Assembly: GCA_016647705.1 (NCBI GenBank)
Contig: CM028338.1
Coordinates: 21,969,577-22,033,576, forward strand
Length of the DNA: 64,000 bases
DNA from: Eucommia ulmoides
Lineage: Eukaryota; Streptophyta; Magnoliopsida; Garryales; Eucommiaceae
Reading direction: 5' to 3'
A program made the translations under genes and the position numbers. This document shows positions 53,100-64,000 of the stretch, one piece after another. Within the stretch, counting starts at the first letter, position 1. Each line of letters opens with the position of its first letter. The notes under the pieces are model-generated. The model did not search any database. It was not told where the DNA came from and was given only the letters and a program-made list of their open reading frames with translations.

Positions 53100-54380
53100 T
53101 GGGTAATATGGATCGAGAGAGCTGGTGGAAGACAGTGGTGGATAATACCCTCTTGATTGTCTGCTGGAACTAGGAGGCATCGGCTGATAATATGAAGTGG
53201 ACGGTCTTGCCTCCGATGGCCTCCAAAAGGTTGTTGCCCTACAATTGTCGGGTGCTCTCCAAACTGTGATTGTCCTCCATATTGTTGTTTCCCTCCAACC
53301 TGCTGCTGGTTCTACATTGTCATAATCATTTGATCCATTATGCTAAATCTAGCTTCCATCGAAATCCTCATACTTCTCATCCCATAAGTCATTCCATTCA
53401 TTCTAGAATTAATCACTTCAGTGTATTGTTGAAAGTTGTCAAATTGGCACTGAAGTTAATCAATTTTCTGATCAAGGATTAATTTCTTTTCTTCTTCTTC
53501 TTACTTAACCATTCTTTCTCTTTCTTATCTTATTTTCTTGATAAAACTATTCCCGACACGCTCATAGCCCATTAAAATTATACTTGTAGTATTGAACCAT
53601 GTCGGCTTAGGCATCACATATGCCTCATCTTCTGCCTTTTTCTGAACTCCACAATCTGTAAGAATCATTTGAATAGTATCACCATACAGTAATACTCACG
53701 ATTAAAAGCTTAATTGATATTTCATATGCTCAAACATAAGGTGTATGAGATCAACATGTTGACCATCGACAATAGTGTTCATTAAATAAAGATTAAAGTT
53801 CGTAACAATAGTATGACTTCCTCCCCGAGGAACAATGGAAAAGTTGATCATAGAATGAAGAATTCGATCTTCAAGACCTAACAATCCCATCTTACTTCCA
53901 TCCAAACTAAAATTCTCATAGGCTTCATTCACTTTAAAGTTACAAATTATCTAAAGAGTATTATTGTATGGAAAAATATTTCTTCTTTTGACTTTCAAAA
54001 ATTTCCCAATATCATCCATGTCCAATTTGATAGTCACCCCATTAACACAGGATTTTAGTTTTTCCTCACAAAAAAACCAAATTATTATAGAACATCTTAA
54101 CCCAATCAAACATCCAAATGTTGTCTTTGGAAAGAAAATTCTTCCAACCCAATCTCTTAAAAATTTCCTCAGCATTGATATTGTTTTTCTTCAAATTCGT
54201 AAAATATACGAGCTTTAAACAAAGTACTTTTCGATTTATTGTTTCATTATTGTATTTTTTTCCTCTTCTTTAGATGTGAACAAACTTTAATCAAAATTGG
54301 GTTTAGAAGCACTGTGTCTAGAAGAACTTGAATCGGGTCTAGAAGAACTTGGCTTAGATGCTCTATATTTCACCATTTTT
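53100..54380 (-). pseudogene. Accessory ORF with putative plant transposon protein domain
   Basis: It begins at a minus-strand ATG near 54380 with a Ser/Arg-rich start (MVKYRASKPSSSRPDSSSSRHS). The piece at 53951-54218 has EEIFKRLGW, then KMFYNNL-like and CVNGVTIKLDMDDIGKFLKV, the pattern of the plant 'putative transposon protein' domain: W..F, then FY.NL, then V.G..I.ld...l...L. The frame then breaks. A Gln/Gly/Tyr-rich tail is seen at 53100-53330. It sits between gag and the 3' LTR, where some Sireviruses carry an env-like ORF. Function is unknown. Confidence 0.5.
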
Positions 54381-54878
54381 CTCTGGAGTAAATGTCTATC
54401 AACTATTTTTTAACCCCAAAATTAAGAGAAGAACGAGCCTAAGTAGTAGATCTAATGAAACCCTAAAGGAGAAAGAGAGAATCAATCTAATGAAAACCTA
54501 AAGGGGAGAGAGAGAATCAATCTTACTTGTTAAAGGAACACCCAAGATGTGTAGATAATGGTAGATCCTTGCACAAAATCATTAAATCCAAGTCAAATAT
54601 GAAGAGCCCTTATTATTTTTTAAAGAGGACTTTCTAGATCTAAAGAGGTTTCGAAACAGAGAATGGGAAAAGGAAAAAAATGGATCCTTGGGATATAAAT
54701 CCCGTAACGGTAGGTTGATCGACCAGTTTAGAGACTGCCCTACCACTCTCTACCACTGTTGGTTGACTGGCAGTCCTTTTTTGTCCTATTTTCCCTATTT
54801 AAATCACATTTATTCTTTATTTTGATCCACATAAATAATTAGTTCAAAAAACCTTTTATACCACTAAAATATTTTAGT

Positions 54879-55697
54879 TCATAAAATATTTTTAATATTT
54901 ATTTTCACATGCACACTTAAAACACATAAACTAATTTGAAAAGTCTCCATAATAAAATTAACATATTTAAACTTCGAAAAAGTTGACATACTTGGTTGAT
55001 CCTTGGGAGTAGTTAGTGTGTATACCTTTGGTTTATTTTCAATTTCGAACTTGTCTTCCTTTGAAGTAGCCAACTTTTCTTTTGCTTGATTCATCTTTAT
55101 TATATATTCCTTACGCACAATAGTTTTCTTCTGAATTATTTAAGTGGCGATATCCTTGCCCTTGTAAGATGCTCTGAGTTGTTCTGTCTTGTTGTGATCT
55201 TCTACAATCTTATACGTCATCCTTTTCTGATATTGATTCTTTGTTGTTCATTGAGGATAGACGTTAATTAACTCTTTATATATTATTTTGTTTCATCTTT
55301 TTTGGCTCAATGAATCTAGAGTTCCTCCTTGGCATATAATTTCCATTCGTTGTTCTTGGTTGAAAAAAATCTATAATTCATACTTGCATAAATTTTATCT
55401 TTTCTAGGTATCTAGTTATTTCTAGATCCAACAGGGTAACCATGCAATAGGTAATACCTTTTTCTCAAAGTGACCAAACTTTCCACAATAGTGGCATCTA
55501 GCATTTTTAGTACGTTTCTTAGGATAATCATTTTTCTGTATGGGAGCACAATATTGATGATGATATTGAGCAACTGCTTTAGTGACTTCTAGTTTTTCAA
55601 TGATCGTAGTTTTCTCAATATCCTTGAATTTATCCATAATCTCGTTAAGCTCCTTTTGAGTCTTTTCAAGTGATAATTCCAAAGATCTAACATTCAC
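54879..55697 (-). pseudogene. Gag C-terminal part with a defective zinc knuckle
   Basis: A frame at 55422-55697 has a Leu/Lys/Glu coiled coil (LELSLEKTQKELNEIMDKF) followed by CHYCGKFGHFEKKV. That is CX2CX4H with the last cysteine lost at a frame break. Further left (54879-55118) is a Lys-rich frame without motif. The parts fit the end of a Sirevirus gag. Confidence 0.7.
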
Positions 55698-55788
55698 CTG
55701 AAGATCAAAATTATTTTAATGGATAAATTCAAGATAATTTTTCAGATTTCGATGATAATTTTTGACCTAGTGAATTTTCAAATGATCT

Positions 55789-56250
55789 CTAATCAAGTTT
55801 GCGTCTTACATTATCCAACTCAATGTTCAAAACTTCATTTAAAGTTTCAAGATTTTTCTTTTTAAAAGCACTGTGTTGAAAATCTAAAATATTATTTTTC
55901 AAAATTGCATTTTCTTCTTCAAGAGAATCATTTCTTTCAAGCAACTTACCAATTTCAGATAGAGCACTTAAAAATTCAGTAGTTTCAAAATATTTGTCTA
56001 AATTATTTTTTCGAAGAGATTTAGTGGTACTAAATATTTTATTCTCAAGAATAGCAATTTTCTGCTCAAGTTTCAAATTCTCCTTTTTAAAAACATATGT
56101 GAGGGAAATTAATTTCTCAATAGCCTTATCAACAGCCTCATTTTCACAATCTTTATCATTCTCGTCAATGGAACCTTGATTATCAGAGCAAGCAAGTGAT
56201 TCACTAATAACATCAAGACAAACATAAGATTCATATACAACATTATCTTT
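55789..56250 (-). pseudogene. Gag coiled-coil remnant
   Basis: Minus frame of 95 codons rich in Leu, Glu, Lys and Asn with heptad spacing: LEQKIAILENKI, LERNDSLEEENAILKNNIL, LNEVLNIELDNVRRKL. It belongs upstream of the knuckle piece and corresponds to the coiled-coil segment of Sirevirus gags. The N-terminal UBN2-type body is not recognisable. Confidence 0.65.
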
Positions 56251-56322
56251 AGTGTAATCTAAGTGATCGTGTTTAGTTAGGATGTTAAGCTTAATCGAGT
56301 TAAAACCAGTTTTGGTACCAAT

Positions 56323-58045
56323 TGTTGGCCCAAAGAGCTACCCAAGAGGGAGGGTGAATATGGTAGATAAAAAATTTAAATAGTTAAACACAAATTCTCA
56401 ATTATCCTAAATTGATTATTATCTTGATTAATAGTGAAAATGTATTTAATCTAAATGCACACTCAAACAATCAAAAGGAAATAAAAAATGCAACACACAA
56501 GAATTTATCCTAGTTCGGCAAGCTACTTTTATGAATGTCCAATCCCCTGAGCTGCACGAAGATTTACAATCCACTAAATCCCTGATTCCTGTCATATGTA
56601 GAAACTAAACCCTTACAACCTCGATTCTTTTTGCAGGCTCAAAATCAACCTTTACACACCAGATTCTTTTATAGGCTCAAAATCAACCTAACATTATATC
56701 ATTTTCATAGGTTTAGGATGAACATTTACAATCACACTTAATTCACTTATAGGAAGAATTAAAACCTAATCTTTCAAGAGAAAAGTTTAATTTAATCTTT
56801 TTGCAGAACAAACATCAAATTATAATATTTTTCACTGGAGAAAGATTGAAACCCTAGCTACCCTGATTAGACACCGATCCAAATGTGCTTAATCCGCTCA
56901 AACTCGCAAATACAAAAAATGACATTTTTCTTCTCGGATAGAGCTTCTACTACCTCAATACAAATATACTCAATTAATGGCCTGAATAAAAATTATGTGA
57001 TAGATACAATGTGAAGCAAAATAAATTTGAATATAAAAATAACGGGTGACACACAAGTAATATGTAATTAGATAATCAATAAAAAAACGTTTAAAGTATT
57101 TTTCAAGAATTAAGTTTAAAAATGATTTTTCTAATACGCCTTAACTAAACAATGAATTAGAAATAATCTAAGAAAGCAGTAAATAAGGTTTGGAAGGATC
57201 TCATCGTGATTCATTGATGGCAAGAACAATTTTGCAATAAGAAACAAAAACCGATGATGCAAACAAGGCGCTTTAGATCAAGAACTTGAATATAATATCT
57301 CTTAGAAATTTTAGTAATAATATCTCTCTTAGAAAATACAAATCTGATTGTTCTTGATGTATTAAAACTCAATCCCACAAGTCGACTGTCGGTTAACCGA
57401 CTCCTCACAATGGTCACTTTGTTGACCATTGTGTTGGTCCAGTCGGTTGACCGACCATCTCGCTCAGTTGACCGATTGGACCAAAAAGTCCATCTACCAT
57501 CCCATTTCAGCTACTGTTTGTATCTGTTGACCGACCCATCTAGCAGATTTACTGAAAGGATCAGTAGATCATCCATTTTATTTTTAAAACACACTATTTT
57601 GGTTAGTTGACTGACCCCTTTCGCCAGTTGACCGAATTGACCCGAAAACTTATCATTTTAAGCATTGAAACTAATTTTTAAATTAGGTCCTTAACCAAAA
57701 CCATTTCACATATTTAAGACATTGAAAAGCACATTTTAAACTCCTAAATTAATCACTACACACATAAGATTAATTCATTTTAAAGTGTCGTATATGATCG
57801 TAATTTGTGTTGCATTAAGATTATACAAGTAAATAGTTGTTTTCACCTAATTACCTTAATGTCTTCAAAATTCTTCACGTCTCCATCATTTCCATTTTGC
57901 ACCGGTTTCATTTTCATTGACGATTCCTCTTCAATGATTCATTTTCTTCATTTCATGAAACTATAAATTAGAAATCACATAGTAAAAATATTAGTCTCAT
58001 AAAAACATCAAAACTTAATTGTCTATCAAAATGTTAGATTCAACA
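56323..58045 (-). repeat. 5' LTR of the pol-less element
   Basis: 1723 bp, bounded by TGTTGGCCCAAAG and AGATTCAACA on the plus strand. It carries the GGTTGACCGA palindrome array at about 57375-57640. It is some 350 bp shorter than the partner LTR, partly because a segment around 51550-51900 of the partner is absent. Confidence 0.9.
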
Positions 58046-58077
58046 AAAATATTTAAGGATAAGGTAAGATCTACATA

Positions 58078-58521
58078 CTAGAAAATAGGACTAGCCAAAG
58101 CGGAATACCAATAATGAACACTGAACCTTCCAAAATTGGTCTTGTGCAAAATTTTGTGCTTTGTCTCTTTGGAGTTTGAACTAATCATCCATGAATTTGG
58201 GTGGCCGTCAATGTCACCACTAGTGTTTGTATGTTTCTTATTGGCATTAGGACTCTTTTTGTTCAGTGGAGACCTCGTACATATGGTCTTCCTAGTTGTC
58301 TCATATGATCTACCTAGTTGTTTAGACGCTCCTCCACCGTTGGCCATACTGTTTAGATGATCCTCTTTGTCGTGTGTCCATATGAAGTCTAAGTACGTTC
58401 CAGGCCTTGAAATATTTAAATTCTGGGGTTTGCAAGCATTTCCAATTATTTCCAAACTTACTACAAATTTTGTATTATCTTCGAATCTGCCCTTAAAATT
58501 TTTGAAATCTAAAAGAAGCAA
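58078..58521 (-). other. 147-codon ORF, unrecognised
   Basis: A single uninterrupted minus-strand frame, longer than expected by chance in this AT-rich DNA. It has a hydrophobic start (LLLDFKNFKGRF, FVVSLEIIGNACKP), then MANGGGASKQLGRSYE and a basic, Asn/Thr/Lys-rich second half. It has no signal peptide, membrane segment or family I recognise. It could be an exon of a gene or of a transposon. No splice sites or neighbouring exons support it. Confidence 0.3.
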
Positions 58522-58862
58522 TCAAATATTTGGTATTGAAATACGGATAATCAATTCATAGGTAAATCAAGATGCAATCTGATGGAACAGGTAGAGGACA
58601 TATGTAAACAATCGAGATAACAAAAATAATCAATCACGCATCACAAATAGTATAGAAATATCATATCTAAATTAGAAAATTTATCTTGTGTGCATGAAGT
58701 GAGAATATATATGCAAGATATTTATGTAGATATGCCAAAACTTTAAAAGTCATCTGGCATAACATGGAGTTAGTCCAATCAGGAAGTCAAACATAATAAT
58801 TAAAGTACTTTATGTCCCACATTGTTTTTTTATTATTTTTCCAGAGCGAGTAAAAGGGTTAC
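58522..58862. other. AT-rich spacer, nothing recognised
   Basis: No frame, repeat or terminus was found apart from the frame-internal start of the ORF to its left. Confidence 0.4.
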
Positions 58863-58865
58863 TTA

Positions 58866-59936
58866 GGTTGGTTAGTTTTTCCGTTTTTCCATCGCACTTG
58901 AGATGAGATTGGATGGGATGAGATGGTACGAGAATTCTGTTTTATTCTGAGAATAAAATCGCGTTTAGTAACGACAAAATTCGGTTTCCTTTTGGAAACA
59001 GAATCATGTTTAGTAATTACATTATTTTAGAATTATTTACTCAACAATCGTTTTTTTATTTATTTGTTTATTTCGTTAAATGTATAATAATAAATATCAA
59101 ATGATACCAAATTCAAAAAAGTAAATAAACATTAATTAAAAATAAATATCGAAAAAGATTGACATATTAAATATAAACACCGTACAGATTTACAATAAAT
59201 GTTCAATTTGATTAAATATGATTTTTTACGACAAAAATACAATTGTATAGCGAAATCCTTTTGTCAAAGCTGACAAATAGTGTTTCATAGCCAATAGTTT
59301 ACCGTTCAATAGCAAAATCTTTTTGAAGAAAAATACATATTCCCTCTATATACTAAAAATAATTACCTGATTTATATTTGTGTATGTTTTTAAAATTAAA
59401 AGCATAAACAATCAATATACAATAAACAAATAAAAAAAGGGAAACAAAATCTTCCTATGAGCCTAACAAAAGTTGAACAAGAGATCTTAATAATTTCTTT
59501 AATTCCCAGAATGTCCTTTTTTGGGATGAGTTTTTTGGAAATGAAAAAAATAAATTTTTTAACCAACAAGGTGTGACTCAAGTGGTAAGGTCTGCTTAAA
59601 GCAGTTGAAGGATCTTTGCAAGATCAAATGTTTAAGCTTATAGAAAAGTACTTGTTGGGTGAGGCAGACACGCACCCTGAACAAGATTAGTCTCGCACGC
59701 AAAGGTTGTGGGGACACTCAAGGGAAACCGAAAAAGAAGAAGAAGAAAAAAAATCAACTTTTTTTTTTTTTTTTGTTTCTCCAATCCTTAAGAATTTTGG
59801 AATCAATCCCAAAATTTTGGGATGAGATGGGAACGGAAATGAATTTACCAAATGTGTTCCCAAACATCACTCCCAAAAATCTGGGGATGAGATTGGATGG
59901 AATGAGATAGGATGAGAACACTAACCAAACAGGGCC
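58866..59936. mobile_element. PIF/Harbinger-like MITE containing a SINE
   Basis: The right end reads complement GGCCCTGTTTGGTTAGTG followed by TTA (59937-59939). The left end is TTA (58863-58865) followed by a shortened GGTTGGTTAG. Both sub-terminal regions have 'gatgagattggat(g)ggatgagat' tracts. Motifs 'ttggaaacagaatcatgtttagtaa' resemble those in 738-1750. No transposase. The SINE at about 59564-59753 lies in the right half. Confidence 0.65.
59564..59753 (+). mobile_element. tRNA-derived SINE with A-rich tail
   Basis: An A-box-like GTGACTCAAGTGGTAAGG (59573-59590) and a decayed B box GCAAGATCAAATG (about 59618-59630) are followed by 'tgaacaagattagtctcgcacgcaaaggttgtggggacac'. That 3' body recurs in plant SINEs. 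It ends in a (GAA)n/A-rich tail. It differs from the SINE at 9951, which ends in T. A target duplication was not clear. Confidence 0.75.
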
Positions 59937-59939
59937 TTA

Positions 59940-60013
59940 CTTTATTTATTATTTTTGATGAATTTTATTTTCGCTACTAGATTTCTTCACTAATATAACT
60001 TTTTATGTAGTGT
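59940..60013. other. Short spacer ending in a TGTAGTG terminus
   Basis: It ends 'tttttatgtagtg', the complement of CACTACA, as at 60645. It may be a remnant of a CACTA-type end. Confidence 0.25.
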
Positions 60014-60645
60014 GCGGTGGCACCGACAGTCTAGAGATCAAGGTCTGGCTAAAGAAGCTTTGCTATAGATGGAATGGATTTACCTGTGCAATGGCTGCAA
60101 CTTCCGCTGTAGGTAGGGGTGTAAATCATATCTCTCGTGTTTGACATGGAATGGTAATTCCCATGACCATTTCAATAATCTCATGTACCAAACATGTTAT
60201 TAGGATTTTCAAAGAAGAAAATCTTAGATTTATGTGTTTGTTTTTTCAAGAATTGATATTTTTTTGTAGTTTAATTTTTTACTTTAACTAACATTTCCCA
60301 TGTTTAAATTAAGTTTTTTATTTTTTATTTTTTATTTTTTATTTTTAATATTTGAATACTTTTTCGCCTATTTTTTTTTTAGTTTTTTTTACTTGGATAA
60401 TTTTTCTCCATATGTAATTTTAGTTTTTTAATTTTTGCAATAATTGAAAATATTTATTATTACTTTTTTTACTTTGATTATTTTTTCTTATTAAAGAGAA
60501 GGACACCAAAATTTCTCTCCAAAATTGGCTCTCATTTTTTGGCATCCATAGGCATTTGAAATATATTAGTGGTAATTAAAAAATTTGACACATAAACTAT
60601 TAGTGGCTATTTTTAATTTCTGCTACAGATCATTTTTTTGTAGTG
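60014..60645. mobile_element. Possible CACTA-type transposon right end
   Basis: The right end 'tttttttgtagtg' (to 60645) equals the complement of CACTACAAAAAAA, the terminal sequence of CACTA elements. Sub-terminal AGTGG motifs at 60567-60610 fit. The matching left end CACTACAA was not found; a second right-type end stands at 60013. The limits are therefore tentative. Confidence 0.3.
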
Positions 60646-61500
60646 TGTACAGGACGGATTTTAGACCTCATAGACTAACTTAATGTTGCTGGCGATGCAA
60701 GTTCTTCTTGTGTGCAATATTCCATTATCTAATCAATTCATGATTTTATTTTTGAAAACCTTTTTTGATTGATCAATAGAAAAGCCTTAGATTTTCAAGA
60801 AAAAAATTATTTCAATAAGTAAGAATATGTTTGCTATTTATGGACAATATAAAATCTTCAATTGTTATTGCGTTGTCAATTAGTAATATCTATAAATGAA
60901 GATGTGATTAAGATATTGCAATTTTAAATATATAACAAATAAAGAACAATAGTCTAATATCCACACTTAACAAAATATGAACAATAAGTTTAATTAAAGT
61001 ATGGAACGTATTAAGCAGTAATTCATACTATTTTACTCACTTTGATTCACTCACTTTTATCATAGGTAAGTGATCGATTGTTGAGCCATCAAAGTGTTTC
61101 CCTACTTTGATTCACTCACTTTTATCAAAGGTGGTGTTTTCATACTATTTTACTCAATAATAGCTCTAAGCATATTAGCATACAAATTGGTATTGATAAG
61201 TAAGTGTTAGGTGGTGAATTTCATGTCTTTTCTACTATTCTTGTTTCTCTAAAAAATTTACATCAAAGGTATAGATACAAGCTTTGAATATCTACCTGTC
61301 GTACATGACTTTTCTATAAATCCATTGTAATCAATGATATGAACATTGAAGGATTGAAATATGATGAATATCTAATTGTTACAATGTTTAAATTTGTTCA
61401 ATGTGAGATTTCGTTGGGAGACAAGATGCACCTTAAAAGGCTACAATTTAGGGTTAAAATTTTTTGTAATTTTTAAACATCTGATTTACCCTTTGATCCA
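60646..61500. other. AT-rich spacer, no gene seen
   Basis: It contains a local duplication of 'ttgattcactcacttttatca' (61041-61065 and 61105-61128) and no open frame of note. Confidence 0.5.
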
Positions 61501-61549
61501 AATGCATAATTCATACTTCTTGATTTGAACTATTGATAAAAATTTATTT

Positions 61550-62050
61550 GAAGTTTAAAGCAACTTTGAATTAATCTGGTGTTTTATTTCCTGACTAATT
61601 TGTTTTTGGCTCGAATCCTAAAATACAACTATCAGTTGATTGGATCACTGGTTAGTTGACTGATATTAATACTAAGCCAGGAAATAATGCCTTTTTACCT
61701 AATCAGTTGACTGACTGGTTAACAAAACTAAAGAAATCATGTCCCTAGTCCTATCGTTTACTTGGTGGCCATTTCAATTGATCGATTGAATGATGTTCAG
61801 GTGAAATTGGTAAACTGGATTTAAGGATCGATCTACTGTATTGTTCTGACTTTTATTGTAATATACTTACAATCATGGTTGGCCAATCAGAATAGGGGTT
61901 CGGTCAATTGGGCTCCATATTTTTTAAATTTTTAATATTTCTACCGTATTGTCCTAAGTTTTATTTTAATATACTTATACTCATGGTTGGCTAATCAGAA
62001 CAGGGGTTCAGTCGATCGGACTCTATATTTTTTAAATTTTAAATATATTT
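61550..62050. repeat. Decayed LTR-like sequence with 108-bp duplication
   Basis: Motifs 'cagttgattgg', 'ggttagttgactgat', 'cagttgactgactgg' and 'caattgatcgattg' echo the palindrome arrays of the Sirevirus-type LTRs here. Units 61833-61940 and 61941-62048 are a tandem duplication starting 'cta(c)(t/c)gtattgt'. No LTR ends could be set. Confidence 0.45.
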
Positions 62051-62640
62051 TCAGTTCTAGTATAATCCATTTTGACTCCTATATAATTTAGGCTCATTTC
62101 TAAACATGCGTAGCAAATCAAACACACATAATCAACACATTAATGATGTCGCACAATATCATGCAAAGTGTGTGTGTTTTTCTGGATGAGTCAACGAGTA
62201 TTGGACTTTAGGGAAAGAGTAGTTATTGTACGTTCAAGTATAGAACTCATTGCTTTTAACCCCTTAGTCACTTGATATTCTTTGAGTTTTCATCCTGATA
62301 ATTTTTTCTTGATTTTGTGCCCTGATTTATCTTTCTTCTTTATTACGTTATGTCTCGTTGTTATCTTTATTCTTTACTCCTTTGGTCTTCATCCACATGG
62401 TGTTGTTCTTTATGTATTCTTAACCTGCTCTTAATCATGCAACACAACACAAATATAATGTGATCATCAAAATCACATTCCTAGGGATTTAATCATTTGG
62501 TCTCAATAGATACCATTTTTGAACAAGCATAATGGAGTGACTAACATCTTCTCCAAGCGTAACTAATCTTCGAACCCTTTAGAATCTCTGAAAAACATTC
62601 TTTCAAAGAGAGAGTATTTTTCAGTTAAACTGGTTGGTTA
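62051..62640. other. AT-rich spacer, nothing recognised
   Basis: No open frame or terminus was seen. Several short CA/GT runs. Confidence 0.4.
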
Positions 62641-62659
62641 TTTTAAATTGATCTTATAA

Positions 62660-63250
62660 AAAATACAATGACCTAGCACACCAATGAAACTAATGCTAAG
62701 TGACTACTCCAAATCTTTCCAAAACTGGGTGCGCAACAAAGCCCATTTTCCAACACATCAAATGTTTTCAAACTCTTTTTAGAAAGTGTTTCAAATAATA
62801 TTTTGGGATAAAAAACACATATAAAATATTTTATTAATTTTAAGATTCTGTTGTGCGTCACATATGTTGCTTACAATCTCCTGTTAGTGACGCACCCCAG
62901 ATTTTGGAAAAAGAGAGAAAGCTAGAAGAGGAAAACATGATTTAGTTTTCTCCATCTCAAAATCCGTTCATTTTAGAAAACTAGTTTCATGGGCTTTTCT
63001 AAGCGTCGGTTTTAAAAACGTTTTTTGGGCCGAAATTTGTTTGAAAAATGGAGTTGTCACATAACATTGAGTAAAATGGTGTGCTAGGTTACTGAGATTT
63101 TAAAAAATTATTTTATTTTAAAATGACCCAAATTTTGACTTGAAAAATGATTGGTATTAACTAGAGATTTCTTTTAAGTTCCGGGGTTGGTTATGTTCGG
63201 GGAAGATGTTAGGCACCCCAAGACATCGGTCCAAAGACGGTACCTAAGTT
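62660..63250. repeat. Inverted fragments of a gypsy-type LTR
   Basis: 62668-62740 ('gacctagcacaccaatg...actactcc...') and the complement of 63030-63098 share the series 'cctagcacacca', 'actc', 'gtgac.actcca'. They flank about 290 bp. Downstream 'ggttatgttcggggaagatgttaggcacccc' (63187-63220) resembles a block in Tekay-type Ty3/gypsy LTRs. A second inverted pair is 'gggtgcgcaac' and 'gttgtgcgtcac...gtgacgcacccc'. Confidence 0.5.
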
Positions 63251-64000
63251 TAAATAAATCTTTAAGTTCAAACTAGTCTAAATATTTTTCTTTGATTCTT
63301 GATAACACACAAATTCCCTTTTTTAATATTTTTGTCTTTTTTATGTTTGTTCTATGCAATAAAATAAGAAGAAACATTTAAGAAAAATCAGTAACAGATG
63401 AAACAAATTAATAAAAGAAAACAAATGTCCCCCTTTTAGACCGCCTATTGATTATGGAAGAATTGACAAGTTTGGCCAGGACTGGGGGGGAGGATCTTTA
63501 TTGTTTGGTTAAGGATGTTATGACAAAACTAGCGTGCATTTTTGAAGAGAAGAAAACGGGTAAAATAACTTTAAGTAAAAACATTTTATGTGGAAAAATG
63601 TGTATTTTAAGTAAGGAAAACATAATAGAAACAACAGAAAAAAAAAAAAGAAAATATTTTTATTATGAAATCAAAGTATATAAAACATTTATAACTTAGA
63701 AAAACAAAAGATCTCAAGAATCTTCTTTTGGGAAAATCTTTAAAAATATTTTTGTTAAGAAAAGAAATTTTAATTTTTTTTTTCCTAATTTTGAAAAACA
63801 AGAGTTTGGAATAAAGAGTAAAAGAGTTTGGAAAAGAAATAAAAATATTTTGTATAAAACTTCTCGGAAATAAAACATTTTTTTGAAAAAACTTGAGAGA
63901 GTAGTTGTTTAAAAAATGATTTAATAAGTTCTTTGGCAAATAACAATAAATCATCTTCTTTTTTTTTTAAATGAAATTTGTTAAGAAAACCTTAAAAATA
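63251..64000. other. A/T-rich right edge, no gene seen
   Basis: Long A- and T-rich runs give open frames on both strands (63448-63699 plus and 63607-63954 minus) made of Lys or Phe/Leu. These reflect composition, not genes. One G-run at 63481-63490. Confidence 0.5.

Larger units (their letters stand above)
47414..58045 (-). mobile_element. Pol-less Sirevirus-like LTR element with extra ORF
   Basis: The target duplication AAAAT flanks both ends (47409-47413 and 58046-58050). On the minus strand come the 5' LTR (56323-58045), a decayed primer site TGGTACCAAAAC (plus 56309-56320), gag remnants (about 54880-56322), an accessory ORF (about 53100-54380), a polypurine tract and the 3' LTR. Integrase, reverse transcriptase and RNase H are not recognisable anywhere in the 3.7-kb interior, so the element is non-autonomous. 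LTR sequence, gag coiled coil and knuckle suggest descent from a Sirevirus. Confidence 0.85.

Noticed and set aside
63448-63954. Frames on both strands at the right edge
   Set aside because: They are Lys- or Phe/Leu-rich products of A- and T-runs, without motifs.
1-64000. CRISPR array, phage or bacterial operon
   Set aside because: No regularly spaced short repeats with unique spacers and no prokaryotic gene organisation were seen; the sequence is plant nuclear DNA.

Overview
This window is AT-rich nuclear DNA of a flowering plant. The evidence is an intron-containing plant gene, nested LTR retrotransposons primed by initiator-Met tRNA, plant-type RTE LINEs, tRNA-derived SINEs and PIF/Harbinger-like MITEs. 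The species cannot be named from the sequence. There are no prokaryotic operons, rRNA genes, tRNA genes or CRISPR arrays. Most of the 64 kb is transposable-element sequence in layers, and almost every retroelement reading frame is broken by stops, frameshifts or insertions.

Layout. (1) 1-5990: intergenic repeats, a possible MITE (738-1750), a GC-rich patch, and a 5'-truncated RTE LINE (3265-4446, +) ending in a (GTT)n tail. (2) 6001-21455, +: the one convincing host gene, a protein like the R3H and coiled-coil protein R3HCC1L. It is assembled from seven exons whose phases agree and would give about 319 residues. Intron 1 carries a degraded Ty1/copia element (6186-12106, -) that itself contains a MITE (8683-9889) and a SINE (about 9951-10120). 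Intron 5 carries a 28-bp RTE stub and relics of a Ty3/gypsy-type gag and a copia gag. (3) 21865-40835, -: a Tork/Angela-like copia element flanked by the 5-bp duplication CAAGA. Its integrase is split by a solo-LTR-like insertion (24623-26680). Its leader is split by an 11.6-kb Sirevirus-like copia element (28487-40119, +, duplication TGAAC). That element is in turn split by an antisense solo LTR of its own family (32613-34780, duplication GGTAC). (4) 41362-42396: a PIF/Harbinger-like MITE filled by a minisatellite. (5) 42925-45147: a solo Sirevirus-type LTR. (6) 45150-47408: a decayed minus-strand copia 3' end. (7) 47414-58045, -: a Sirevirus-like element with duplication AAAAT. It keeps gag remnants, has no recognisable pol, and carries an extra ORF just upstream of the 3' LTR. 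Its 3' LTR holds a near full-length RTE LINE (about 47476-50577, -). (8) 58046-64000: an unrecognised 147-codon ORF, a third MITE with a SINE inside it, CACTA-like ends, and decayed LTR sequence.

The target-site duplications let the insertions be ordered: the Tork-like element first, the Sirevirus-like element into it, and the antisense solo LTR into that. The main observations for follow-up are the palindromic minisatellites shared by all Sirevirus-type LTRs here, the pol-less element with an accessory ORF, the 28-bp LINE stub with a 19-bp target duplication, and the duplicated splice-donor sequence in the host gene.
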